DNA of 64,000 nucleotides from Entonaema liquescens. Taxonomy: Eukaryota; Ascomycota; Sordariomycetes; Xylariales; Xylariaceae. This document shows, in pieces, positions 34,047 through 46,004 of the stretch. The translations under genes and the position numbers were made by a program. Under the pieces are notes generated by a model. That model searched no databases and was not told the origin of the DNA. It worked only from the letters and a program-made list of their open reading frames with translations. The number at the start of each line of letters is the position of its first letter. Positions within the stretch are counted from its first letter, which is position 1. The stretch spans positions 1,922,001 through 1,986,000 of the forward strand of contig CADCSX010000003.1 of assembly GCA_902805475.1 (NCBI GenBank), read 5' to 3'.

Positions 34047-34494
34047 ACTTGCGCGGGGGGTTCTAGGAGGATATGTTGCTTTTAGAGAAAATTAACTTAC
34101 ATGACTTTGCGGACGGCGGATCGCGGAACTGGGCTGGCTCTGCCAATTGCATCTGGACGTTGAGGCATCGGTCACATTGATTCTGGCGTCTGTAATCGAG
34201 GTTCTAGTCAATAAACGACTATCAAGGCAAAAAACCAAAAACTTGGAATCGCGTGGACGAACTTATGGTGCATATGTTACTAATATCTTTTCCCTGGGAA
34301 CGATCCATATTCATGGATCATTAGTTCCGCTACGATGGGAATTTTGAGGTTTAAGATTTAGGGGAAATCTCCTCTTGTAACGGTCTTTATTCTTTTATAA
34401 AATGACCTTTTAATGCAAGCCTGGAATGCCCGCCGTCTAGGATGCTAGATGTTCATGATATGTTCTTTATCCGAGATACGTACCATTTCTTGCG
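34047..34494. other. intergenic, convergent 3' ends
   Basis: 448 bases between eL6 and DPP3 3' ends; nothing else seen. Confidence 0.6.
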
Positions 34495-36895
34495 TTAGAC
34501 GTTTCGTTCCGCCCAGCTCTGAATCATCCCCTCAGCCGTTGCGTCATAATGCTTCAATGTAACTTTGCCCGTAGCCTCATCTAGGTAGGTATTGGCTTGC
34601 ACAAATACCTTTCGAGGCTGCTTGTTGCGCAAGACCTCATCCCTAACCTTCTTACCCCAGAACTCTGGTTCAACGTCCGTCATGTCGGTGTAGAACTTTG
34701 TTCCGGTCTCAACATCAGCCGTAGATTTGTAGATGTGCAACTTCTGAAGATAGTCGCCCACTGCTTTCCGGCCCGCCGTGAGGATCTTCGAGCGATCCAA
34801 GTTAATCGTCAAGCCGCTTAGGTCGTCACCTTTATATTCAAGCTTGCAGAAGTCGTCGCCGGCCTCCAGGAAGCACTTAAGAATGGAGAACCGGGCTTGT
34901 GAGTGAGCCTGTCCCCATTTTTTGCTCTTAGGATCCCACATTTCAAGTGATGTGAGACCGCCTCGGGCCATGGAGAGATAGGAGGCATAGAGCACATCAC
35001 CTGCCTCGCCATTTATATCAACTGAGCCGTCCCCGAAGCCGAAGATCTTCAAGACGGGGAATTCGCAACCAAGGTACATCGCAACAAGTTCTGCACGACA
35101 CTCTTCATATGAACCCGCCAGGCTACCAAAAACGGAGCTCCATGTTTGGCCGGGTTTATACCATGTTGTAACAGGCTTCCCGGTGAGTGGGGAGATCGGG
35201 GGATTTTCCTTGTCAAAGTTGAATTCCCCGGGAGCAGTTTCTTGTAGTAGTTTACCACAACCGTGTCCTGTAAGCTCGTGGAGACCGACCAGGATTTCGA
35301 AGGAGCCATCGCGATACCGTTGGAAAATGTCGAGGTCTTTTTCTGCAATGAACGGAATCTTCTCATTCGGTGCCTTCGCGCTCATCACATTGCCAAGAGA
35401 TACGTTCTTAAAACCTTCAGTTTGCCTAATGTCATCGTAGTTGGGAATATTGATCCCAATAGGGATTCCCGAACCAGCAAATGTTAAGACTTCAAGTGAC
35501 GTGAAATCCGGAGATAAGAATTTGTCTTTCTCGAAGTGCTTGTCCCATGGCAAAATTGGGATGAGAGAAGGGGCGGCTTCTACGAGAGCTCCGAATGCCC
35601 GGGTGCGTTCTAGGTTAACCACAGCAGCAAACCCTTCCCACTCAGCTCGTATACCAGCAGGGTCGCGGTACGTCTCGATAAAGCCAATATTAGACTCAAC
35701 CATTGGGCCCTTATCTCGGATCCAGAATCTCTGGCTATCCTTGAAGGCGAGTAGTGACCCCTCTTCGAAGGACTTTGCGTAGGCACTGTACATCTTTCGC
35801 TGGACATCATTGTCCGCATTCTCTGCCGCCCCTTTTGCACTTGCTGCAGCTGCGGCTAGTTCCTCGGAGTAGTCGCCATAGACCAGGTTAATCGTCTTTC
35901 CAGCCAATGCACCGTCCTCAATTTTGAATGTAGTTTCCTTTCCAATATCACCACCTTCACTAGGAATAGTGCGAACAGCGGAAGCTATCAGGATATCAAA
36001 TGAACCATCCTTTTTCTTGACGAGGCGGGTGTTCTCTGGGAGCAGTCCTTTCTTCTCCATCCATGATGAAACGGCGTCGATTTCTACCTTAGTAATATCA
36101 GGGGATCCGGGATAGTATGTGGTCAAGTGTCCCTGCTCCGGGTAACCAAGGTGCAACAGAGCAGGATTATCAGCGGAGAAGATAGCACCGGAGGTGGCAT
36201 TATAGAACTTCTGAGCATCAGGGGTTGTTGCCGCAAGCGCAGCGAACACGGATTCGGAGCATCTTGGGATGAATTTGGCGTCGCCGAAGCTCTTATAATT
36301 GCCGTTATTTCCCAAGAACTGTGCAGCATACTGTAAGAAGTACTCTAGGTCATCGTCTGTTATGCTGGCCTTGGCCTGTAGTGCTTTCCAGTCACCGCCG
36401 CTACTCTTATGGAGGGCTAATATGAAATCGTACTATATGCGGGTGAGTATATAATAAGGTGATTATAGCATTGTATGCCTTACTATTGGCTCGGATTCAG
36501 GAGAGATCTGCCTTGCTACAATTCTAGTACCCTGAAATGAAGCTCTATTAGAAATTTGTCAGTACACACAAAATTTTCAAGTCTCTTATGAATTTTATAG
36601 AAAAGTAAGTACCTGCTGGCGAAATGTGCGTATCTTTTTGTCGATCAGTTAAAGCATCAAAATGCTTCTCTATTTCGAGCCTCACGACGCTGGGGGGTGC
36701 ATCCGCTAGGTATTGTTGAAGTTCTTGGGCGTCCATTTTTGAGCTGAAAGATCGAACCACAAGATGGTTAAATAAATTGTTTTGTGGTTTTGGTGTAAAT
36801 GAATTTAAAGGCCTAGAGGAATATCTAGAGAGTAATAACCTTGACGTTCTGACTATCGAAGGAGTACTTCGAGTCAAGGAGGAGAATAGGGTCAT
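34495..36895 (-). CDS. DPP3: Dipeptidyl peptidase III, M49 zinc exopeptidase (frame broken by one base)
   Basis: Releases dipeptides from the N-terminus of short peptides, mostly in cytosol. Exons 36895-36613, 36544-36484 and 36432-34495; introns of 68 and 51 bases. About 760 residues from the first ATG, or about 707 from an internal ATG at 36736 (KMDAQELQQYLADAPP), which matches the family's usual start. Zinc motif HELTGH (HExxGH of M49) near residue 500 of the long form and EECRAE about 50 residues later supply ligands and the catalytic Glu. The first 53 residues are Arg/Ser/Leu-rich without acids, like a mitochondrial presequence. At 36635-36639 the T5/A5 run is one base short: as written the frame reads DRQKDTHISPA, with a sixth A it reads DRQKRYAHFASR and splices to ASFQGTRIVARQ as in the family. 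Confidence 0.94.
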
Positions 36896-39378
36896 CTAAA
36901 AAAATGAGGAGAGGCAGTTTTACTTTGTTACGTTCTCACTTTCCCACTTTCCTAAGGCGGGTTTGGAGGCAATCACCACCACTTCTTACTGGCCCCCAAA
37001 ATACCTAGATACCTAATTCGGCCCCCAAATATTCTAAGGTTCTAATAAGTTGTTACTCCCCAAATGTACCCCGCACTTTCAAGTCGAGCCACAACTTTCG
37101 TAAAGCTACCCCTCAATAGCCACAATTTCGAATAAGAATCTGCAGATGCTTTTAATACTTTTAGCTATAACATGCTTTCTTTTCGAAGAGCAACTGCTAT
37201 CATAGGTATACATATATATATATACTTGATACCTGATATCTTGGGAAGAAAGTTTAACGAAAAGTCAGATCTGGGATACAAACGCTTGGTAGACTTGACA
37301 ACAAGGTATATGTATGATAATTATGGCATGCAGACCCTGAACTTTACCTGAGAAGATATATGCGATGGAAATGGAGGCTTTCCTAGAAACCCTCAAAGAA
37401 ACGAGGTCAACTCGACAAGAAGGGTTCACTCATACGTAGAGCTACCCAGTCTGTGCTCAGAGGGTCCTATATACTTAAGTCCCTCATATTGCAAGCATGC
37501 CTATAGTTACTGGCTTCTCGGTAAGCCAAATGCTTCCCCCCAAGCCGAGTACTAAACCTCTGGTGTACATAATTGCGTTTAGATAAATTTAAGGATTGGT
37601 TGTTGTGGAGGCCGTCTTGGTTTCGAGTGATACTAGGCGAGGAATAGACACCTGGTTAGGTACTTACGTATGAGGCGTATAATGGTAGAATCTCTACCTT
37701 CGATGTTTGAGATACGGGATACGTAGCCTATAGTAACACAGCATTAGTCTGAAGCACATCTATGTCAGCCGCTATATATGCAGGCAAGGCAAATCCTGTT
37801 GCACTGGTGCGAATCCCCATCGTATAAATGGACCTCATGACCTCCCCATCTGCATGGTGATTCTCCAGGCTGTTATGACATCGCACTCCTACTCCTCCTC
37901 GCTTACCGGCTCACCCGAATTTGTTAATTTTCGGGGGTCGGATTCATCGAAGTTGCATGCATCCTCCTTTCGTATCTCGGTTTGTTTTAGTTATAGCCAA
38001 CCAGAATCTTTGCGGGGACTGTAAGTCGGGAGGAAAGTATGAGTAAATGACGACGAGCCATATTATTGATTCTGCGAATGCTTATATTGTGGAAATGGGA
38101 AAGCTTGGAAATTCGAGATGACCTGTGAGGTCTGATCTGTCACTTGCAGGTTGCAGAAGCCATGAAGAATCATGCAGAACTAGCCTTAGCACTACCTAAT
38201 ATTTTCACCTTGGTATTTGACCCAAGCACTAGATTGCAACGACGACACCATCATATGATTGGCGAAAGGAGTTCCATTGAGCGGTGAAGAGCAAGCCCTT
38301 GCCGCTGCTCCCCGTCCTGCCCCGGGCCCACAACCACCGACGGCTCCCTCGCTGTAACAATAAGTGTCTCTGACTAGAAAACGATTTGGGACAATTCCCG
38401 CGGCTGCACAAAAGCGGGTTTACCGGAACTGACACCCGAACAGAAGAGGAGAAGGATAGCTGAATTTTGACGTGCGTGTAGCAATACGAACGCCTGACAA
38501 TTTCCAGGTAGCGCCGGTATAAAAAAGGGTATAATATAGATATGAAAATACTACCTTGCTACCTACTACTATAAGTATATTCTTATTCGGTTAATGTAGC
38601 ATGGCCTTTATTACTAAATAAGGAAACACAATAAGTCTGTAGATGGTCAGCTATTGTTACACAGGGAGACCTATCACTTTTTGTGTTAGTTAGTAAAAAT
38701 GACAGCAATACCCTTCCAACGGCAACGCTGGACATAATGATTGCGAGGAGGTAATAAATCGCGAAAGCGATGTGGTTTCTCTTAACCTCGTCCTCTCCGG
38801 ATTCTTGATTTGTCTCCGGCCGATTGGAAAGAAAAAGAAAAAAAATTTTTTAGAACAAGCCAAATATAGGCTTAAGAGTCGTATTAAAGATCCGGTCCAA
38901 TATAATGGCGCATCTCTAGCCCTACTATATATGCGTCGTCCGAGCCCTGGGCTCTGATAGGACGAAAGTTTTCGTGGCCAGTTTGTCGAATATTTTAACG
39001 ACGACAAAGAATCGCGCCCGAGTCCAGTGATACTTACAATTATGCATACCGATCTAGGTAACATTTGTCCTGTAACATCGGGAGCATGTCGTCATAATTT
39101 CTCATGGTCGAATTCGCTTCGAGCGCCTGATGTTTCGCATCAATAACAACATTGTTTGTACCAGCGTAGCCGACCTCTAGGAAGTAACGGGACTCAGGTA
39201 CAATCAAACCAGGAAGTGATCATCTGGTGACCCATAGATTTGCTTCTCCTTGTTCTCACCACGTTTTCCTCCACACTTTTCCATTCTCACATTAGGGCGA
39301 ACTTGGTGTCGGTTAGCTCAGGCTTCGATGCTTTGTTCGATAAAATTTCCATCAGCCTAATGTAAAAGAGTGGAATAC

Positions 39379-39418
39379 AAGTACGTCTAAGTACGTCTAG
39401 GTACGTCCAAGTACGTAT
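39379..39418. repeat. 10-base tandem repeat, four units
   Basis: Four adjacent units of AAGTACGTCT with one or two changes in the last two copies. Confidence 0.9.
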
Positions 39419-40797
39419 ATTGCCCCCCACGCTAAATTGATGTACGTACTCAAACGGCTGAAGCACACCTCGAACGCTTTTGCACCGAGACCCATTCAAA
39501 TCAGCAATCTCATGACTCAGGAGACAATGCAAAAATCCCTAAATAGGTTGTTATGTAGGGGAGAGACATGGTAGATTAGGGGATGACCCAAGAAAACATA
39601 CACAGACGATAGAAAACAAAATGGGGATTGAATGGAGACAAAAAAGAAAAATCAAGAAAAAAGAAGAAGAAAACCTACCTAGCATAAGGAGTAATGAATT
39701 AATTACATTACATAGTATATAGGCCGGCAAGGTGGGAAGGGTAACTAAAGAAAAGGGGAAATCTGTTAGTGGCTCTTAGTACCTACCTAGGTGTCGGTGT
39801 GCCGTCAACTCCTTCCCCAAACCTAGCAAAATAGCCCCAAATTCAAGAAATTCCAGATGTACCTGCTCTGTAATATTCTGTATCGTGTACGTACCACCGC
39901 ACCCTTTTTTTCTTTTCTTTATGATGTTTTCTTTCCCTCCCTTCCAAGTTCAGCCTGTTCATCAACATCTCACCAATAAGCAGCGAAACAAAATCCAACC
40001 ACAGTGCTGGAAACACCCTAACTGGCCTAACAGTCGTGATGCTTACCTACCGTCGAAATTCTTAGTTCTTATTCGTTATGTGCTTTCTCATCACCAACTT
40101 CTCCTGGATTACACCCTCTGCGTTGGCTCCGGTCAAGCTCTTGTTTTCTACACCGTGGGTTGGTAATGTCGAAAACACTACACACACTTTTCCAAACCCT
40201 GGCGATAGAAGAGCATTCGTAACTCGCGAGTTATGCCCGTAGACAAACTCGATGCAGATCCTCGCCGGCGGGCAGAGTCTCTCGGTCTAGTGGATGCCGT
40301 TACTTGGTGCCATTACTTGCTGGGTCTACCTTTCAACTCGCGACATCCAACTCGGGCCTATTTATCGGTTCTCGCGTTGACGATGCGTTCCCCCACTTGA
40401 GTCGTGTATTTTTTATTATCATTTTAAGATGGAGAATCATGTACTTCTGGGGGCATGCTATGAGTACACCGTTTTAGGTACTTCTTAGCCCTTTACCCGC
40501 GCCCCTCCCTCCCTGACGTCGAGTAAGTCTGGAGCCCCAAAGGAGATGGGAGTCCATTTATCTGATTGGTCCATCCCCATAGAGAATTACCTTCTTTGAT
40601 ATTCTCTCGAGCTTCTTCTAGCGTCTAGCCCGAACCGATCCCTGACCCCGTCTCCGGGATCTCAGGTACTAGGCTTTCATTGAATTTTCTGCCCATCTTA
40701 GCGGTCATCGGCACTGCCCAGATGTGGCACGAATCATCCAGGTTTTTTAGGTACTTCGTCACCTTACGTTTGTAAGTGCAAGACCCTGCCGTGATGT

Positions 40798-40836
40798 ACA
40801 TACATACATACATACATACATACATACATACATACC
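40798..40836. repeat. (ACAT)n microsatellite
   Basis: About nine to ten tandem ACAT units in non-coding DNA. Confidence 0.92.
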
Positions 40837-41214
40837 TAACATACCAAGATGCTGACACCCACTTATAAAACCAACTCTTCGCTGATAGTCATCGGCTCCA
40901 CTACCATCTGCCCTAGTTTTACCATATTACGCTGCTTTAATTACCCCCGACTTCCTATATTTTGTTTCTTGATCTTTCTGTCACTTGGATTACATCGCGA
41001 ACTTTGCTATTCTTCAGTCTTTTCCAGGTATAAGTCATATACTGTTAGTGCGCAGACTGCGTGTTCTGATATACCCTTGGTTCAACATACACTTTAAGTG
41101 ACTAAGCCTACGCTCAATAAACCCTGCGGCTTTCTGTTACTGGATACCAGTACCAACTACTATCGCTTTAAAAGGACAAGAAAGCAAAAAGAAGTAAAGA
41201 CGAGATAAATAGCA

Positions 41215-41987
41215 ATGTTAACGTACGACAATCCTGTACCAGTAAATGGAAAACATTCTGCGGCTAGCATGGCTGCTTCGATAAATACTATGGCACCAAA
41301 CCCAAAGCCCATCAATGCCACCATGGTACCGGTAACGTCGAATAACACCATCGCAAAGGCTAATGGCCAGCCGGCGCCCAAGTACCATCACATCTGGCTA
41401 GTTACTGGCCCAGCTGGTTGTGGGAAAAGCACTGTTGCGAAGCACTTGTCAACGGCTCTTAACTTACCTTACATCGAGGGTGACGAGGTGAGTTTGGTTT
41501 GAACCCAATTCTAGCTACTCTACAAGTTTCTAAACTACTTTTTAAGTTTCACACAAAGGCAAACGTTGAGAAAATGGCCAATGGCATACCATTGACGGAC
41601 GTTGATCGATGGGACTGGCTTATCGCCCTACGAGAAGAGTCCTTGCGAAAACTAGTGGATGGCGCTGAGGGAGTCGTGCTTACCTGCTCGGCTCTCAAGC
41701 GCAAGTACCGAGATGTCATCAGGGTAGCCCCTTACTACTCGCACGATGTCATCCTCCATTTCATCTACCTTCATGCGCCGGAAGATGTTCTTCTCGAGCG
41801 TGTGGGGCTGAGAAAGGGGCACTACATGGGGGCCAATATGGTTCACAGCCAGTTCTCCATTCTAGAGCCGCCAACGGCAGAAGAGACGGACGTGATCAGC
41901 ATCGACGTGAGCGGATCTATGGAGGAGGTTCTCGAGGATTCCCTGAACAAGGTTCTCCAGAAAATGAACGAAACCGCATCAAGCTAA
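41215..41987 (+). CDS. Gluconokinase (GntK family)
   Basis: Phosphorylates D-gluconate to 6-phosphogluconate for entry into the pentose phosphate pathway. Exons 41215-41487 and 41547-41987 join over a 59-base intron, giving 237 residues. The P-loop GPAGCGKST is near residues 64-72, followed by the family motif YIEGDE joined by the splice to FHTKANVEKMANGIPLTDVDRWDWL, which is the strongest family mark. Later ones are LTCSALKRKYRDVIR, FIYLHAPEDVLLERV and the MGANMVHSQFSILEPP segment. The first 55 residues before HHIWLVTGPAG are Ser/Asn/Ala-rich and longer than in most relatives, so translation may start at one of the later Met codons (41269, 41290 or 41323). Identification is firm; the start is less certain. 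Confidence 0.93.
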
Positions 41988-43849
41988 CACGACGTGGTAC
42001 CGACGGTATATAGCGTGGGATGAAATAACAGTTGCAGTCACAAACGATAGGTGTGTGACTGAAATTAGCGTTGTCCATTCAAGCGAGTTTAGGAGTTGGT
42101 TCCATGCTTTCACTTTGGCGCAACTAGAGGCATTTGGTCGAGGGAATGCCCCTTTTGAGTAAACTGCATGATGCAAGCGGCGTGAGCTGTTGTATAGGAG
42201 TATTGGGTATTCATACAAATGATATAATTGGTTTATAGGACAATGAGATATTCATTATATCTATCATGTACGATGGCGGCTATAGGACCCGCTGAGCTGT
42301 GCTTTTAGGGTGAATAGATCTACCTGTCGACGCAGATGAGCGGGATCGACCTCATAGGGAAGGTGTCGGGGTGTGATGAAATCTTGGTTCTAGGATCGAT
42401 TATCCTAGAGGGTGTAAATCTGTCTATACATGTCGTATTGTCATCCTTTCAGGCGTGGTTATCCAGAGATGGCACTCGCAACTACTTACCCACGTTGCGC
42501 TGCGTTGCGGTGTTACGCCACCTTGGCCTACCTGTTTGCTATCCCGCAGCACGCACATAGAAACGGGTAGAGTTATCGCCGTTCTGGGCATCTACTGACC
42601 CATGACTAATGACCCGTTCGGGGAAGCAGGTTCCACATGGTGGGACGGGTAGGATCACGGATCCCTACACACAGCCAAGATCCGCCCAGAGATGCAAACT
42701 GGCGGGCGGACATCTGGTACATACATATCGCCTAGCATATAGTTACTGTAAGTATATACCATACACCATACCTAAACGTCAGGCAAGGCAGGGCAAGGTA
42801 TAGTTAGCTTCATGTAGCTAGCCAGCTGGGATACCTAGGTAAGTATATGCAGCATATCACATAACATAAAACCTACGTGCAGGATAGGCGGAGAAAAAAA
42901 AAAAAAAAGAAACATGGGGGATCGTCCGGAAAACCCTGCGCCGCCCTAACCCACGCCCTATTACTTCAGCGTGCATATCCGGCGACATAGGATATGTATC
43001 ACGCCCGTTTTCGACCTAGGCCGCGTTGCAATAACTGCTTCCGTTAAGAATGGGGATGTGGTATGTGATGCGATGTGTGGGCGCGGAGTGCGGGTGAACG
43101 AAGAAACGAAGTCTGACTTGAGTTGCCGGACATCATAATAATCACCATCATCATCGTCATCATCATAATCAGCATCATCCCTTTTCCGCTTCCAGCTCTG
43201 TGCATCCCCAGCATACCCCGTTATACGTGGCTTTTCCCGCTCGCGTGATATCCCCTTCGAAGCGGCCCTCCTATTCGACGGGATACAGCCCGGACGAAAG
43301 AAAGGGATCCACGCCGGACTCGATGTCGAGAACGTGGGACAAAAGATGGCGAAGGAAAAAAAAAAAGAAAAGAAAAAAAATAAAACAAAATGTACATATA
43401 ACGGTACGCGATCCCTGAGGTAACCAAGTGCCAAGATTCATAGATCCGATGACTCTTGCTTCTATGGTAGGTAGGGAACTATAACGCGTGACGACTATAT
43501 ACATGCATGCATGCATGCATGCACATCGGCACCGAGAGAGGGAAAAGGGAGGAAAAGCAATAAGGCTATCCTGTCGACAACAGGAGGGGTCTAATCCAGA
43601 AATGTCATGTCTATGGTAACGGCGAATATGCTATATGCTATATGTTACGTATAGAGAAGCTAGCCTTGCGACTATGATCTCCGGCTATCGTATATGACAT
43701 ATCATCTTCCAAAACAGGTATCATATCATATCCTCGAACCCCCCGTGCGCAACAATGGTTCGTCATATACGCAGGAGGCAACCCACCCATTCCATCCGCG
43801 CGGTGTCCATCTTGGGTTTGGGCATCAAGAAACAAGTGCCGTGCTTATG
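41988..43849. other. intergenic, 1.9 kb
   Basis: No supported gene. It contains a mixed A/G homopolymer tract (42893-42910 and 43347-43380), an ATGC tetranucleotide repeat, an ATC/ATT-rich stretch near 43135-43175 and an ACCTAGGT palindrome at 42833-42840. The minus-strand frames near 42961-43516 are mostly low complexity. Confidence 0.55.
43502..43523. repeat. (ATGC)n microsatellite
   Basis: About five ATGC/GCAT units; self-complementary, so it could form a hairpin. Confidence 0.9.
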
Positions 43850-45384
43850 CTATCGCAGATGCAGGACCATAACATCTGGCTCCTCTACGATCTTCCGCAC
43901 TACCTCAGCGGCTCGTGCCATCGTCGCACCGTCTACAACCCGGTGATCAGCACACCAGCTGAAATTGCAGACCTGCTTCTTAACGACATTGTCCTGGTCG
44001 TCGAAAGCTGGGATGGTTCGCATGCGTCCCACGCCTAGAATTGCCACTTCCTTCTCCACGATGACTGGCGAGACATAGGTTCCACCAATATTGCCTATGT
44101 TAGATACGGTAATAGTGCCTCCGCTCAGGTCCTGCGGTGATAGCTTCCCAGCCGCAGCTAGCGACTGTAGACGTGATAACTCTGCAGCTATGGAAAGAAC
44201 ACTCTTTGCTCCAACGTTTTTGATTACCGGGACTATCAACCCTGAGGGGGTGTCCATAGCGACGCCGATATTGTGCTGACTGCGGTGAACCAGCCTCGGT
44301 TTCGAAGTCTCGGTGTCCACATCGACGCGCGCGTTCAGTATGGGATACTGATGTAACGCTATGGAGACTGCTTTTACGATGAAAGGTAAGTAGGTTAATT
44401 TTGATAGTTGACCATTGGTTGCGGATTCCGACACAACCTTGTTAAGCCGCCGGCGTAGCTCAACTAGCTGGGAGAAGTCGATCTCATCCGCATATAGGAA
44501 ATGAGGAATGACTAAAGACCGGGTCATAGTTTTAAACATTTGTTGTTGCGTATTTGTCAGTTGTACAATGGTTTCAGTTTGCTTTTCCGTTTCCAGTGGT
44601 GTGCTCGGGAATAGACTCGTTGGTTGAGTCGGCTGTGCCGGCGAATCCCTCTGCTCAACAAATTTATAGATATCTTCTTTTAGAACCCTACCATCCTTCC
44701 CCGTTCCTTCAACTTCGGTAATATCAATATTTAATTCCTTTAATAGATGTCGAACCGCTGGGGTTGCTAGAGATGCATACTTCCCCTTCTTTACTGGCGG
44801 TGGTTGGGACTTGGGCTCGGCTGTCCTATCGATAATATCTTGGCTTTGAGGAGGTTTGCTTAGTGACTCCTTGTTTAGTGGTTCCGTGACACCTTCTTTT
44901 GAGGGCTCAGGAGTTGTGAGAGCGTCTAAGGCTTCTTGACTCGCGCCGCCTTGTATGTCGATGTCCACGAATGGCTTGCCCACCCTTGCCATTTCGCCGG
45001 CCTCGTAATAGAGCTTCTTCACAACGCCGGAAAAGCGGCTTGTGATCTCGACGGAGGCTTTGTCGCTCTGAACCTCGCAAAGGGGTGAGAACTCCTCGAC
45101 TCGGGCGTTGGGTTCGACAAACCATTGTATGATTTCGCACTCTACGATACCTATACGAGGCGTAAGTATGAATCAGAATAGATAAGGTATAGTTAGCTAA
45201 TATGAACGAATAATTCACCTTCGCCGATGTCAGCAAGGAGGACCGGCTTCACGACCTGTAGATTCCTGCTCGCGTGGAAACCTCTTATTAGAGCAGCGCG
45301 GACTTGGGATTCGGGGATGCGATTTAAACTCCGGCATAGTCGCCATTGATGGCGAATTGCGCGAGAACTACGGTGAAGAAACAT
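43850..45384 (-). CDS. DBT: Branched-chain alpha-keto acid dehydrogenase E2 (dihydrolipoyl transacylase)
   Basis: Core acyltransferase of the mitochondrial complex that degrades keto acids from valine, leucine and isoleucine. Exons 45384-45219 and 45150-43850 with a 68-base intron; 488 residues. The N-terminus MFLHRSSRAIRHQWRLCRSL is a mitochondrial presequence. The lipoyl domain (about 45-120) runs from LLADIGEG through the splice to IVECEIIQWFVEPNARV, with the lipoyl-lysine in VQSDKASVEI. The E3/E1-binding domain has TPAVRHLLKELNIDITEVEG and GTGKDGRVLKEDI. The catalytic domain ends with the active-site DHRVVDGATMA near the C-terminus. The sequence from LADIGEGIVE and the QSDKA form favour branched-chain E2 over pyruvate or 2-oxoglutarate E2. 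An in-frame upstream Met exists, but the presequence start is preferred. Confidence 0.94.
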
Positions 45385-46004
45385 TGTATATATAGATGGG
45401 TATATAGTTGAATTAGAAACAATTACATTTTGTATATCTAGAAAACAAAAAATAAACAAGACGCAACTAATACATGAGAAGCTCGGCTCATGGAAGAAGA
45501 GGAAGGTAAGAGGGGAGCCAGGAGAGACTAACCTAGGTAACGATGCTGACCTTTCCCGCCCTCTCGAAAGTATGGGCTTAGACCAATGACTTCCCAATTC
45601 CCCCACATTGTGCCGTTGTTTTCCGGAATCTGGGGAAGCCGATTGTGGCCGCTACGGCTGCTACGGCCACTTTCACTTACTTTCCTCTACCCACGGTATG
45701 CACTACCTATGTATTAATACTCTAACCCCCACTACAATTGGACGACTATGTCATTGGATCCACTAGGCTGGCTAGGTCGTGTTCCTGCAGGTGTGCCGCG
45801 AACCTTAACGAGCGATAATACCACTCGATAATGTCACTTAGGTAATCTTTTTTATCTTTTTTTAGTTTTTAGCTTCAGTCTTAATAAAAATTTACCTCTC
45901 AACGTTGAAATTCGGGTTGTGCGATGCTAACGGCAGCACCCGCTCGGCCTTAGCTTGTGACCTTTTAATTGAAATGTATTATTAGATTTATTATATCCCG
46001 AACC
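45385..46004. other. divergent promoter region, DBT / ATP10
   Basis: 620 bases between two genes for mitochondrial proteins transcribed in opposite directions. One ACCTAGGT palindrome lies at 45531-45538. No named motif was identified. Confidence 0.6.

Larger units (their letters stand above)
36896..41214. other. gene-free stretch, 4.3 kb
   Basis: The longest spacer in the window. No frame shows a recognisable domain or codon pattern. It contains a 10-base tandem repeat (39379-39418), an (ACAT)n microsatellite (40798-40836), a purine-rich A/G tract (39600-39680), an ACCTAGGT palindrome (39785-39792), and a small perfect inverted repeat GAGCCC-T-GGGCTC near 38940-38952. The right end holds the promoter and leader of the gluconokinase gene. 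It could contain a non-coding transcript, which sequence alone cannot show. Confidence 0.55.

Noticed and set aside
37790..37830. tRNA-like 3' part (GTGCGAATCCCC)
   Set aside because: The arm lacks the GTTCRA loop and no acceptor or anticodon stem can be paired around it.
38690..39064. Transposon-remnant frame in the gene-free stretch
   Set aside because: No transposase or reverse-transcriptase motif, no terminal repeats; composition fits chance frames around an A/T run.
42961..43516. Overlapping minus-strand frames with poly-Phe/Asp
   Set aside because: They translate an A-rich tract and an ATC repeat; low complexity, no conserved sequence.
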